Below, piece by piece: positions 1-6,916 of a stretch of DNA of 10,289 bases. This stretch comes from Gemmatimonadota bacterium (lineage in GTDB: Bacteria; Gemmatimonadota; Gemmatimonadetes; Longimicrobiales; Longimicrobiaceae). The stretch is from assembly GCA_019348265.1 (NCBI GenBank), contig JAHWJV010000086.1:1-10289 (forward strand), in the 5' to 3' direction. The position numbers were made by a program, and so were the translations under genes. The notes under the pieces were generated by a model that saw nothing but the letters and a program-made list of their open reading frames with translations, was not told the DNA's origin and made no database searches. The first letter of the stretch is position 1. Each line of letters opens with the position of its first letter.

Positions 1-51
1 AAAGGCGCAGATCGCGATGCGCCGCACGGAAGTTCCCGGCGGACGCACAGG

Positions 52-2886
52 TCAGCGGCCGGAGTCGCGGCGCTGCGCGCCCACCGCTTCCGGCAGGAGC
101 GTCGCCTGGACGTAGTTCTCCAGGTCCAGGTACCGGTTGGCGGGCGCGCGAACCAGCTCGGGGTCGAGGCCGGCGAGCCACTCCGGGTAGCGCAGTATAC
201 CCACCATCGGCCACGATTGCTGGTCGTAGCTCATCAGCTGCGCCATCCAGAACTGATTCGAGCGTAGCTCCGTCTCGCGCGAGCGGGCCTCCATCTCCCG
301 AACCTTTTCGATATCCCCCCGTGACGGCCCGTCGCGGCGGAGCCTCTGGATCTCGGCGAAGGTGGCCTCCGTCAGCTCGTCGACGCGCGCCGGGTCGGAA
401 CCGAAGCCGATCGACACCTGGTACCGCGGCCGCGGCTCCCTGGCCGCCCCGGCTCGAACGCTTGCTCCGTAGGTCCCACCCCGGTCCTCGCGCAGCACCT
501 CGCGCAGGCGAAGCTGGAGCACCTGCGCCATTGCGTTGAGCGCGTAGATGGTCTCCCGGCTGAACTCCGCCTCGCCGGTGAACACGATCTGCGTGGCCGC
601 CTTCGCCTCGATACCCTTGCGCACCGTCCTCCGGACCACTCCGCGGGGCGGGCGAATTCCCACGTCACGGCTGCGCTCGGTCCTGCCGAGCGACGGAAGC
701 CCCCCGAGGTACCGGAGCACGAGCGGCCTGACCGTCTCCAGGTCGAAGCTCCCCACCAGGAAGAAGGTGAAGTCACTCGCGTCGGCGAAGCGGTCGCGGT
801 AGATGGCGAGCGAGCGCTCCACGTCGAGCCGCTCGAAGTCGCTGCTCGAGAGCGGCCGGGCCCGCGGGTGGCCCTGGGTGAGCGTCGCGCGCAGCGAGTC
901 GCTGAACACCTGCTCCGGGCTCGCCGAGCGGTTCGCCAGCGTCGCCTGCGCCTGCGTGCGGTAGGCCTCCACGGCCGAGCTGTCCACGCGCGGTGAGGTG
1001 AACTTCAGGTAGACGAGCTGGAACAGGGTCTCCACGTCCTGTGGAGAGCCGGCACCGGAAAGCAGCTCCGCCGTCTCCGTGATGTCGGCGCCGACACCCA
1101 CCTCAGCGCCGGCAAGCCGCTTCGTCAGCTCGATGACGCTGAGGTCGCCGAGTCCGCCCGCCTGTGCCAGGGCTGGCGCGAGCACCGCGGCGAGGTAATC
1201 CTCATCCGAGACCAGCGACGTGCCGCCCGGGCTACGCCCCGCCAGCAGGATCTCATCCTGTCTGAAGTCGGTGGGCTTGAGGATCACGCGAACGCCGTTG
1301 CTCAGCGTCCACTCGGTGACGCCGACCTCCGGGATCTCGCGCTCGGCCGTCAGAGCGCCGGGCTCGGGCGGAGAGGCGAGAAGCGGCGCGGTGGAGACGG
1401 AATCCGCATAGGGCTCGACCGCCCGCCCACGTACCCGCCGGATCAGGGAGATCAGGGCGCGCTCGCTGGGAATCGACGACGCGGCCCGCTCCGGAGCGTT
1501 CACCAGCACCACGCGATTCCCCGCCCCGATCCAGTCGCGGGCGATCGCGTGCACCTCTCTGGCGGAAATCTGCGGCAGCAGCTCCCGCTGTAGCCGGTAT
1601 TCCTCCTCTACGGCCATCGTCCAGCCGCCGTACGCGAACTCCGAGACGTAGTCGGCGGCGAAGGTGCCGGACGTGTTCTGCGCCCGCTCCCGGTACCGCT
1701 GCTCGACGCGCCGCATCGCCACCTGCTTCGCCCGCTGCAGCTCGGTGGTCGTGAAGCCGTGGCGATGCGCGCGCTCCACCTCCAGCAACAGCTCCTCAAC
1801 GCCGCGGCCGATCCCCTCGTCCGGGACGCGGACGTTGAGCATGTACAGCGCGACGGGGTAGAGGAACCGCCCCTGGTAAGTCGATATGTCCAGGAACGGT
1901 GAGCCTGGCCGCTGGGTACGCTCGCTGATCCGGTTGGTCAGCATCTCGCTCGCCAGCATCTCCACCAGCGATCGGCGGTAAGCCCCCACCGTCGACCAAA
2001 CGGTCGGCTTGCGCTTCATGTACAGCGAGATCGACGAGGCGGTGGCCTCCGCGTCGGTGGCCACCGAAACCACCGTCGCGCGGTGCGCCGGGACGTCGTA
2101 GCGGGTGCGAGGGCGCGCGCGCGGCGGGTTCCGCAGCGGTTCGAAATGCTCGCGGATCACTGCCTCGATCCGCAACGGGTCGAAGTCGCCGACCGCGACG
2201 ACCGCCATCTGGTCGGGTCGATACCAGTCCCGGTAGAAGCGGCGCAGCGCCGAGTGGCGGAAGGTGCGCAGTGACTCCAGCGTGCCGATCGGGAGCCGCT
2301 CGGCGTAGCGGCTGGTCCCCACCAGAACGGGGAACTCCCGCTCCTGCATGCGCGCCGACGCGCCCTGCCCGAGCCGCCACTCCTCCGTCACCACGCCACG
2401 CTCCTTCTCCACCTCCACTGAGTCGAAGCTCACCCGGTGCGCCCACTCCTCCAGAATCTGCACCCCCGTCTCGAGCACACCCGCCGAGTCGGTGGGCACG
2501 GTCAGCGTGTAGACGGTCTCGTCGAAGCTCGTGTACGCGTTGATGTCCGGCCCGAACCGCATCCCCACGCCCTCGAGGTAGTCCACCAGCTCCTGCTTCT
2601 CGAAGCGCTCCGTCCCGTTGAACGCCATGTGCTCGACGAAGTGCGCCAGCCCGCGCTGGTCCTCGTCTTCCAGGATGCTCCCGACCTTGACCACCAGCCG
2701 GAGCTCCGCCCGAGCACGCGGCTCGCGGTTGGCACGCACGTAATAGCGAAGGCCGTTGGAGAGCACGCCGCGAACCACCTGCGAGTCCACGGGAAGTGGA
2801 CGCACGGCGCGGCCTCCGCCGCTCTCGGGAAGGATCCCGGAGCAGGCGGAGAGTAGAAGCAGCAGAAGGGCGAAGAAGGCTTTCAA
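52..2886 (-). CDS. M16 family zinc metallopeptidase, predicted lipoprotein
   Basis: This 944-residue protein has the two-half layout of bacterial pitrilysin/insulinase (M16) peptidases. The N-terminus (MKAFFALLLLLLSAC) is a lipoprotein signal peptide with lipobox LSAC, which makes Cys15 the lipidated residue, so it is probably anchored in the envelope. The inverted zinc motif HFVEH lies at residues 82-86: His82 and His86 bind zinc and Glu85 is the catalytic base. The third ligand is expected about 76 residues on, at Glu160 or Glu162. The second half (about 520-940) is a repeat without HxxEH, so it should be non-catalytic. It keeps an R-x5-Y pattern (DRGGTYG, near 801-807) typical of the substrate-binding C-terminal domain. 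By family analogy it degrades peptides in the periplasm; the substrate is unknown. The start is TTG. No ATG or GTG occurs nearby in frame and only a weak AGGG lies just upstream, but the signal peptide begins exactly there. It lies 79 nt downstream of the CPXCG gene on the same strand. Confidence 0.93.
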   Translation of the reverse strand: MKAFFALLLLLLSACSGILPESGGGRAVRPLPVDSQVVRGVLSNGLRYYVRANREPRARAELRLVVKVGSILEDEDQRGLAHFVEHMAFNGTERFEKQELVDYLEGVGMRFGPDINAYTSFDETVYTLTVPTDSAGVLETGVQILEEWAHRVSFDSVEVEKERGVVTEEWRLGQGASARMQEREFPVLVGTSRYAERLPIGTLESLRTFRHSALRRFYRDWYRPDQMAVVAVGDFDPLRIEAVIREHFEPLRNPPRARPRTRYDVPAHRATVVSVATDAEATASSISLYMKRKPTVWSTVGAYRRSLVEMLASEMLTNRISERTQRPGSPFLDISTYQGRFLYPVALYMLNVRVPDEGIGRGVEELLLEVERAHRHGFTTTELQRAKQVAMRRVEQRYRERAQNTSGTFAADYVSEFAYGGWTMAVEEEYRLQRELLPQISAREVHAIARDWIGAGNRVVLVNAPERAASSIPSERALISLIRRVRGRAVEPYADSVSTAPLLASPPEPGALTAEREIPEVGVTEWTLSNGVRVILKPTDFRQDEILLAGRSPGGTSLVSDEDYLAAVLAPALAQAGGLGDLSVIELTKRLAGAEVGVGADITETAELLSGAGSPQDVETLFQLVYLKFTSPRVDSSAVEAYRTQAQATLANRSASPEQVFSDSLRATLTQGHPRARPLSSSDFERLDVERSLAIYRDRFADASDFTFFLVGSFDLETVRPLVLRYLGGLPSLGRTERSRDVGIRPPRGVVRRTVRKGIEAKAATQIVFTGEAEFSRETIYALNAMAQVLQLRLREVLREDRGGTYGASVRAGAAREPRPRYQVSIGFGSDPARVDELTEATFAEIQRLRRDGPSRGDIEKVREMEARSRETELRSNQFWMAQLMSYDQQSWPMVGILRYPEWLAGLDPELVRAPANRYLDLENYVQATLLPEAVGAQRRDSGR

Positions 2887-2965
2887 CGAACCCTGAGAAG
2901 GCGGAAGCTCCCGTGCGCGTGGCGCGCCGGCGAGTTGTACACGGGCAGTCTCGGCAGGTGTCCCA

Positions 2966-3223
2966 CTAGTCGTCGGCGGCGCTCAGCTCCAGCTCCGCCG
3001 ATCCGTCGTCGTGGTAGCGGACGCGAACGTTCCACGGGCGGCAGCAGACCTCGCAGTCCTCGACGTATTCCTGGTACGAGCCGCCTCCCGGATCGAGCAA
3101 GATCTCGACCTCGGCGCCGCAGCACGGGCACTCCGCCTGCGCGGCGGTGTCCGCGGTACCGTCGCCCAGCGGGAACGCCTCGTCCAGCGAATCGTCGTCT
3201 GACCACATTTCCGGGAACTCCAT
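2966..3223 (-). CDS. CPXCG motif-containing cysteine-rich small protein
   Basis: This is an 85-residue acidic protein when started at the ATG ending at 3223. It carries CPCCG (residues 32-36) and DCEVCCRPW (56-64). These are the two halves of a four-cysteine zinc ribbon, with likely ligands Cys32, Cys35, Cys57 and Cys60. The spacing and the DPGGGSYQEYVEDC linker match the CPXCG-motif family, which is widespread in proteobacteria and other Gram-negatives. Its biochemical role is unknown, so none is assigned. The N-terminal 30 residues are acidic and look disordered. An in-frame ATG at 3277 would add 18 residues, but that extension would translate a perfect 15-bp inverted repeat, so I prefer the shorter form. 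Neither start has a good Shine-Dalgarno sequence. It precedes the M16 peptidase and may be co-transcribed with it. Confidence 0.85.
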   Translation of the reverse strand: MEFPEMWSDDDSLDEAFPLGDGTADTAAQAECPCCGAEVEILLDPGGGSYQEYVEDCEVCCRPWNVRVRYHDDGSAELELSAADD

Positions 3224-3236
3224 GTACAAACGTACA
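3223..3236. repeat. Small inverted repeat at the CPXCG start codon
   Basis: TGTAC and GTACA flank a four-base AAAC spacer, at the minus-strand start codon. Its outer ACA is shared with the large hairpin at 3234-3266, so the two stems cannot both form completely. It could be a small operator or chance. Confidence 0.25.
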
Positions 3237-3266
3237 CCGCCGGAGCATGGAATGCTCCGGCGGTGT
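3234..3266. terminator. Perfect 15-bp GC-rich hairpin upstream of the CPXCG gene
   Basis: The arms acaccgccggagcat (3234-3248) and atgctccggcggtgt (3252-3266) are perfect reverse complements separated by the trinucleotide gga. On the plus strand the hairpin is followed by ccttctttc, a weak T-tract. On the minus strand it is followed by acgtttgtac and then directly by the CPXCG start codon. No plus-strand gene ends here, so a plus-strand terminator would have no client. On the minus strand it could terminate or attenuate a transcript begun near 3477, or shape the ribosome-binding region of the CPXCG gene. The structure is certain from the sequence; its role is inference. Confidence 0.55.
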
Positions 3267-3346
3267 CCTTCTTTCATCTGCCGTAACCCGACGCGATGCC
3301 GCCTGGCATCCGCCGCGACGCGGAGGAACTTCGCCGTTCGTTCGGC

Positions 3347-3409
3347 TCAGGCGCCGAAGCGGCGATCGCTTGCCCGTGTCAGGTTGCGCACAGCACTCGA
3401 ATTGGCCAA
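3347..3409 (-). CDS. Candidate 20-codon mini-ORF or leader peptide
   Basis: A TTG codon at 3409-3407 opens a 20-residue reading frame (begins MANSSAVRNL, ends DRRFGA) that stops at TGA 3349-3347. The peptide is basic, with no membrane segment or recognisable domain. The case for translation is the ribosome-binding site: AAAGGAGGTGATCC stands immediately upstream, with AGGAGG 7 nt from the TTG, and a plausible promoter lies at the right distance. It sits 123 nt upstream of the CPXCG start, with the strong hairpin between, which is the arrangement of a leader peptide. It could also be the remnant of a larger gene that once used this ribosome-binding site. I do not recognise the peptide. Confidence 0.35.
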   Translation of the reverse strand: MANSSAVRNLTRASDRRFGA

Positions 3410-3410
3410 G

Positions 3411-3424
3411 GGATCACCTCCTTT
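3411..3424 (-). promoter_or_regulatory. Extended Shine-Dalgarno, 14 nt complementary to the 16S rRNA 3' end
   Basis: The minus strand reads AAAGGAGGTGATCC, the exact reverse complement of the conserved bacterial 16S rRNA 3' end GGATCACCTCCTTT. Such long pairing is unusual and is typical of very highly expressed genes such as ribosomal protein genes. It is correctly spaced for the TTG of the mini-ORF at 3409. The other genes in this window have far weaker sites. Confidence 0.6.
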
Positions 3425-3483
3425 ATTCAGGTTGAACATCGGGCGGAAACCGGCCCTGCGCGCAGGCTGCGCGCGGCGGACCA

Positions 3484-3512
3484 ATGATAAAGGTGAACAA
3501 GCGTTTGCGCAA
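3484..3512 (-). promoter_or_regulatory. Candidate sigma70-type promoter for the mini-ORF/CPXCG transcript
   Basis: On the minus strand, TTGCGC (3512-3507) and TATCAT (3489-3484) are separated by 17 nt. The -10 matches 5 of 6 consensus bases and the -35 matches 3 of 6. Transcription would start near 3477, giving a roughly 65-nt leader before the extended Shine-Dalgarno. The region is locally AT-richer than its surroundings. Confidence 0.4.
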
Positions 3513-3800
3513 GCGGGGGGGGCCGGCGCCTCGTCTTCGACCATCCGCCTGGCGCACCTTCGGGAGACCGGGCGCGTGGAGCTGAGCTCGGCGGCGCACC
3601 CCCGGGCCCGTTCCAGCGGGGTGACCAGCTGGGGGTGCGCTCAGAGCGCTCCGGCGCCGATCCTGCAGCCCCATGTCCGCGGGGACCCGGCCGAGGCACC
3701 ACCCGCGGGATACGCCACCGCCAACGCAGGCTATCTGATTCGCCGGATGGACATCTCCCATTGCACGGATGGAGCGGACTTCCAGGAGGCTCCCGAAAAC

Positions 3801-4508
3801 GTGGCGCTCGCCCCGGGCGAGGTGCACCTCTGGGCCGCTCGCCTCCCTCTGCCGGCGGAAGAGCTGGGGCGTTGTGAGTCGGTGCTGACGCCGGACGAGC
3901 GCTCTCGCGCGGCCATCCCGCCGCTCGAGACGGAGCGGGGCCGGTTCGTCGCCGTACGTGGAGTGTTGCGCATCCTGCTCGGCCGGTACCTCGGGGCTCC
4001 GCCTGCCGCGCTGATCTTCGAGTACGGCGAGCAGGGGAAGCCGGCGCTTGCCGGGAGTGCCCGCGGCGGGATGCGCTTCAACGTCTCCCATGCCGGTGAC
4101 GTCGCGCTGCTCGCCTTCGCTCGGGGCCGCGAGGTGGGCGTGGACGTGGAGAAGGTCCGCGAGGTGCCTCGTGCGGAGCGCATCGCCACGCGCGTCTTCA
4201 CGCTGGAAGCCGTGGAGCGCTGGCGAGCGCTGCCGGAGGAGCAGCGACCGGAGACGTTCATGCGAGAGTGGACGCGGCTGGAGGCGCTCTCCAAGCTGAC
4301 CGGAGAGGGGGTCTGGCGGACGGTCATCGCGGGGGAGCAGCGGGCGCGGCCGGATGTGCAGTCCTTCGAGCTACGGCCGCAGCCCGGCTACGTGGGGACG
4401 CTGGCGGTGGAGGGGGGAGGATTACGACTACGGACCTGGCGCTACCAGGTGGGGTCGCCGTCCAGCAGCGCCTCGAGCTCCTCGGGCGGGAGCGGAGGCG
4501 CGAAGTAA
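3801..4508 (+). CDS. 4'-phosphopantetheinyl transferase (Sfp superfamily)
   Basis: The enzyme transfers phosphopantetheine from coenzyme A to a serine of acyl- or peptidyl-carrier proteins, in the cytoplasm. The 235 residues contain the family motifs in order: GKPAL (79-83), FNVSHA (93-98), VGVDVEKV (112-119; Asp115 and Glu117 bind magnesium) and WTRLEALSK (157-165; Glu161 and Lys165 in the catalytic helix). Leu160 replaces the lysine common in the W-x-x-K-E-A motif. The length fits Sfp-type rather than AcpS-type enzymes. I chose GTG 3801 because AGGAGG lies 11 nt upstream and VHLW follows at once, as is usual at the N-terminus of this family. ATG 3747 is in frame and would add 18 residues, but has no Shine-Dalgarno. 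The last 19 residues are Ser/Gly-rich (VGSPSSSASSSS...) and lie past the conserved fold, inside the antisense end of the GGDEF/EAL gene. No polyketide, peptide or fatty-acid synthase gene is adjacent, so the carrier-protein partner is unknown. Confidence 0.9.
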   Translation: MALAPGEVHLWAARLPLPAEELGRCESVLTPDERSRAAIPPLETERGRFVAVRGVLRILLGRYLGAPPAALIFEYGEQGKPALAGSARGGMRFNVSHAGDVALLAFARGREVGVDVEKVREVPRAERIATRVFTLEAVERWRALPEEQRPETFMREWTRLEALSKLTGEGVWRTVIAGEQRARPDVQSFELRPQPGYVGTLAVEGGGLRLRTWRYQVGSPSSSASSSSGGSGGAK

Positions 4509-6916
4509 TAGCCCTGCCCGAAGTCACAGCCGAGAGCTCGCAGATGCTTCAGCTGCCCCTCCGTCTCGATCCCTTCCGCCACCGCCGATACTCCGAGCCC
4601 GCGCGCCAGCGTCAGCACCGTCTCGACGAGGCGCCTGGTCCGCTCGTCGAGATCGATCTGGCCCACGAACGAGCGGTCGATCTTGAGCGCGTCGAGCGGA
4701 AAGCGGTGCAGGTAGCTGAGGCTGGAGTACCCCGTCCCGAAGTCGTCAAGGGAGATCTGCACGCCGAGCCCCTTCAGGCGGCCGAGGAGGATCACCGCCG
4801 CGTCGGCATTTTCCATTACGGCGCTCTCGGTGATCTCGAGGCGGAGAACGTCCGGTGGGAGGCCGCTGTCGCGCACCGTGTCCCACACCTGCTCCAGGAG
4901 GTCGATCTGCGAGAACTGCTTGGCGGAGAGATTCACGCCGACGGAGCGCAGCCTCCCCTCGCCGAAGCGGACTCGCCAGCGCCGCAGCCGGCGGCACGCC
5001 TCACCGAGCACCCAGCGCCCGATGGGCAGGATCAGGCCCGTCTCCTCCGCGGCGGGTATGAAATCGTCCGGAGGAAGGATGCCCTGGACGGGGTGAACCC
5101 AGCGGATCAGCGCCTCGACGCCACAGATCTCGCCGCTCGATAGCGAGATGATCGGCTGGTAGTGGAGGACGAACTCCTTGCGCTCCAGAGCATGGCGAAG
5201 GTCCGTCTCCAGCTGAAGCCGGGCGAGCGCCTGCGCGTGCATGGTGCGGTCGAAGACCTCGAACCTCGCGTGCCCGAGCGCCTTGGCGCGGTACATCGCC
5301 ATGTCGGCGTTGCGCAGCAGGAATTCCGGGCGCGCGTAGGCCGACGAGCTCAGAGCGATCCCGACGCTGGCGGAGGTGAAGACGTCGAACTCGTTCAAGC
5401 TCACGGAGGCCGATAGCTCCGCCTGGATGCGCTCGGCCACGCGGGTCGCGTCGCTGATCCCGCTGATGTCCTCCAGCAGTATCGCGAACTCGTCGCCGCC
5501 GAACCGCGCTACGGTGTCCTCCTGTCGGAGACAGCGCTGCAGCCGCTGCGCGACCAGCACGAGGAGCTCGTCGCCGACGTGGTGGCCGAGGCTGTCGTTG
5601 ATGACCTTGAAGCGGTCCAGGTCGAGGAAGAGCACCGCGAACAGATAGCTGTCGCGCCGCTTCGAGCGGGCGATGCAGTGCGACAGCCGCTCCATGAAGA
5701 GCAGCCGGTTGGGAAGGCCGGTCAGCGCGTCGTGCAGCGTGTCGTGGCGGAGCTGCTCCTCCATCAGACGCCTACCCGTCACGTCGACCGCGAAGAGGTA
5801 GACCAGCCCGGCCTCCTGATCCGGCCGATACGTCCAGGAGAAGATCCGCTCGCCGACGTCGACGTCGACGTGCTGCAGCCCCTCGCCCGTATCGAGCGTC
5901 GAGTGCACGAGCTGCTCGTGGTTCGGCGGGAGGATCTCCATGATGTCGCCGAGCCCGAGCTCGAAGCAGACCTGCTCCGCCGCGGGATTGGCGTTCAGAG
6001 GGCGCCCGTCCGCGTCGCACTGCAACACGGGGTTCGGGTTCTCCCGGGTGAGCGCCGCCAGTCGAACGCTGTGCTCCTCGGCCGCCTGGCGGTCGGTCAC
6101 ATCCTCCGCCATCCCCGCGATGCGGAGCACGTTGCCGTCCGCGTCGAGGATGGGATACGAGCGATCGCGGATCCACGCCGTGGTGCCGTCCGGCTTGATG
6201 ATCCGATAAACCTCATCGAAATCCTCCACCCGGCGGCGGGGAAGCACCGCCGTGAGCCGCTCCCTGTCGTCCGGGTGAATGGACGCCAGCCAGGACTCGC
6301 GGCTCCCCAGCACCGCCTCGCGGCTGCGTCCCCAGATCGTGTCGAAGGACGGGCTCGCGTAGACGATCTCGTCCTGCGCCGGATCCAGCATCCAGAAGCA
6401 CCCGCCCCCGTGCTCCGCGAGCTGCCGAAAGCGCTCCTCGCTCGCCCTCAGCTTCTCCTCGGCAAGGTGCCGCTCCGTGATGTCGTGCGCCAACGCCTGG
6501 AGCACCGTACCCGATGAGCCGCTGGTGAGCCGCTGCAACTTCTGCCCGAGCCACAGATCCTCCCCGCTCGGGGTCACGATGGGGAACTCGCAGTAGCCGT
6601 CGTCCGCGCCCTCCTCCAGCTGCCGAGCGTATACTTCCGCCACCCGCTCCCGGTGATCCGGCCGCACCAGATCCACCCACCGCGTGCCGATCAGCTCGCT
6701 GGCCGGCATGCCCGTGAGCCGCGCAACCGCCGGGTTCACGAAGGCGAGGCGCCCCTCGGAATCCACCCGGTAAATGGGGTCGGCGGCGCTCTCCACCACC
6801 TCGCGGTACACGGATCCATCCACCCCGCCGGGGGAGTCTCCCGCAGCCGCGTGACCGGCGGCCGCGGTTTCAGGCGCCGGGATCCCGTCAGGCACTTTGT
6901 TTCTGGCTCGCGACAT
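4442..6916 (-). CDS. PAS-PAS-PAS-GGDEF-EAL cyclic-di-GMP signalling protein
   Basis: This 824-residue protein has no transmembrane segment and should be cytoplasmic. Three PAS sensor modules come first: about 36-150, about 160-280 (PAC end DVTDRQ) and a more divergent one at about 285-385. A GGDEF diguanylate cyclase follows (388-553), with intact active site RFGGDEF (471-477) and an RxxD inhibitory site, RQED (464-467), five residues before it. An EAL phosphodiesterase ends the protein (565-815). It keeps EALIRW (Glu601), NLS (Asn662), Glu694 in LEITES, DDFGTGYSS (Asp724, Asp725), Lys745, Glu781/Glu784 and Gln801. Both enzymatic sites thus look competent, so it could make or break down c-di-GMP depending on its PAS input. 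The ligand cannot be read from sequence; no heme or flavin signature is evident. The ATG at 6916 has no clear Shine-Dalgarno. The N-terminal 30 residues are Ala/Gly/Pro-rich, so a later start is possible. Its 3' end overlaps the convergent PPTase gene by 67 bp. Confidence 0.95.
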   Translation of the reverse strand: MSRARNKVPDGIPAPETAAAGHAAAGDSPGGVDGSVYREVVESAADPIYRVDSEGRLAFVNPAVARLTGMPASELIGTRWVDLVRPDHRERVAEVYARQLEEGADDGYCEFPIVTPSGEDLWLGQKLQRLTSGSSGTVLQALAHDITERHLAEEKLRASEERFRQLAEHGGGCFWMLDPAQDEIVYASPSFDTIWGRSREAVLGSRESWLASIHPDDRERLTAVLPRRRVEDFDEVYRIIKPDGTTAWIRDRSYPILDADGNVLRIAGMAEDVTDRQAAEEHSVRLAALTRENPNPVLQCDADGRPLNANPAAEQVCFELGLGDIMEILPPNHEQLVHSTLDTGEGLQHVDVDVGERIFSWTYRPDQEAGLVYLFAVDVTGRRLMEEQLRHDTLHDALTGLPNRLLFMERLSHCIARSKRRDSYLFAVLFLDLDRFKVINDSLGHHVGDELLVLVAQRLQRCLRQEDTVARFGGDEFAILLEDISGISDATRVAERIQAELSASVSLNEFDVFTSASVGIALSSSAYARPEFLLRNADMAMYRAKALGHARFEVFDRTMHAQALARLQLETDLRHALERKEFVLHYQPIISLSSGEICGVEALIRWVHPVQGILPPDDFIPAAEETGLILPIGRWVLGEACRRLRRWRVRFGEGRLRSVGVNLSAKQFSQIDLLEQVWDTVRDSGLPPDVLRLEITESAVMENADAAVILLGRLKGLGVQISLDDFGTGYSSLSYLHRFPLDALKIDRSFVGQIDLDERTRRLVETVLTLARGLGVSAVAEGIETEGQLKHLRALGCDFGQGYYFAPPLPPEELEALLDGDPTW

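Larger units (their letters stand above)
3278..3800. other. Non-coding interval between divergent CPXCG and PPTase genes
   Basis: No conserved protein is recognisable on either strand. The right part is open in several frames, as expected at this GC content. Besides the minus-strand promoter, Shine-Dalgarno and mini-ORF listed separately, it holds a run of eight G (3515-3522) and a small GATGCC/GGCATC stem around 3298-3313. I looked for T-box, cobalamin, glycine and TPP riboswitch cores and saw none that convinced me. I could not pick out a clear plus-strand promoter for the phosphopantetheinyl transferase. Confidence 0.5.

Noticed and set aside
1..51. End of a gene at the left window edge
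   Set aside because: Only 51 bases precede the M16 stop; several frames are open and none can be favoured.
3411..3424. Fragment of 16S rRNA 3' end on the plus strand (ggatcacctccttt)
   Set aside because: The 14 bases match the 16S 3' end exactly, but the flanking bases do not resemble rRNA, and the reverse strand is a well-placed Shine-Dalgarno.
3560..3720. Possible T-box or other riboswitch near the PPTase upstream region
   Set aside because: Fragments such as tggaac and ggtgacc were suggestive, but no complete antiterminator or aptamer core could be assembled on either strand.
3147..3800. N-terminal extension of the PPTase to the upstream open frame limit (453 codons)
   Set aside because: The extra part crosses the divergent CPXCG gene and its promoter region, has no domain, and the PPTase fold starts right after 3801.
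4268..5143. Long plus-strand open frame opposite the EAL domain
   Set aside because: It is the mirror of GC-rich coding sequence; its translation is low-complexity Arg/Ala/Glu-rich and matches no family, while the minus strand has full EAL motifs.
5579..6517. 312-codon plus-strand open frame opposite the PAS/GGDEF region
   Set aside because: Antisense shadow of the PAS/GGDEF coding sequence, without recognisable domains or a ribosome-binding site.
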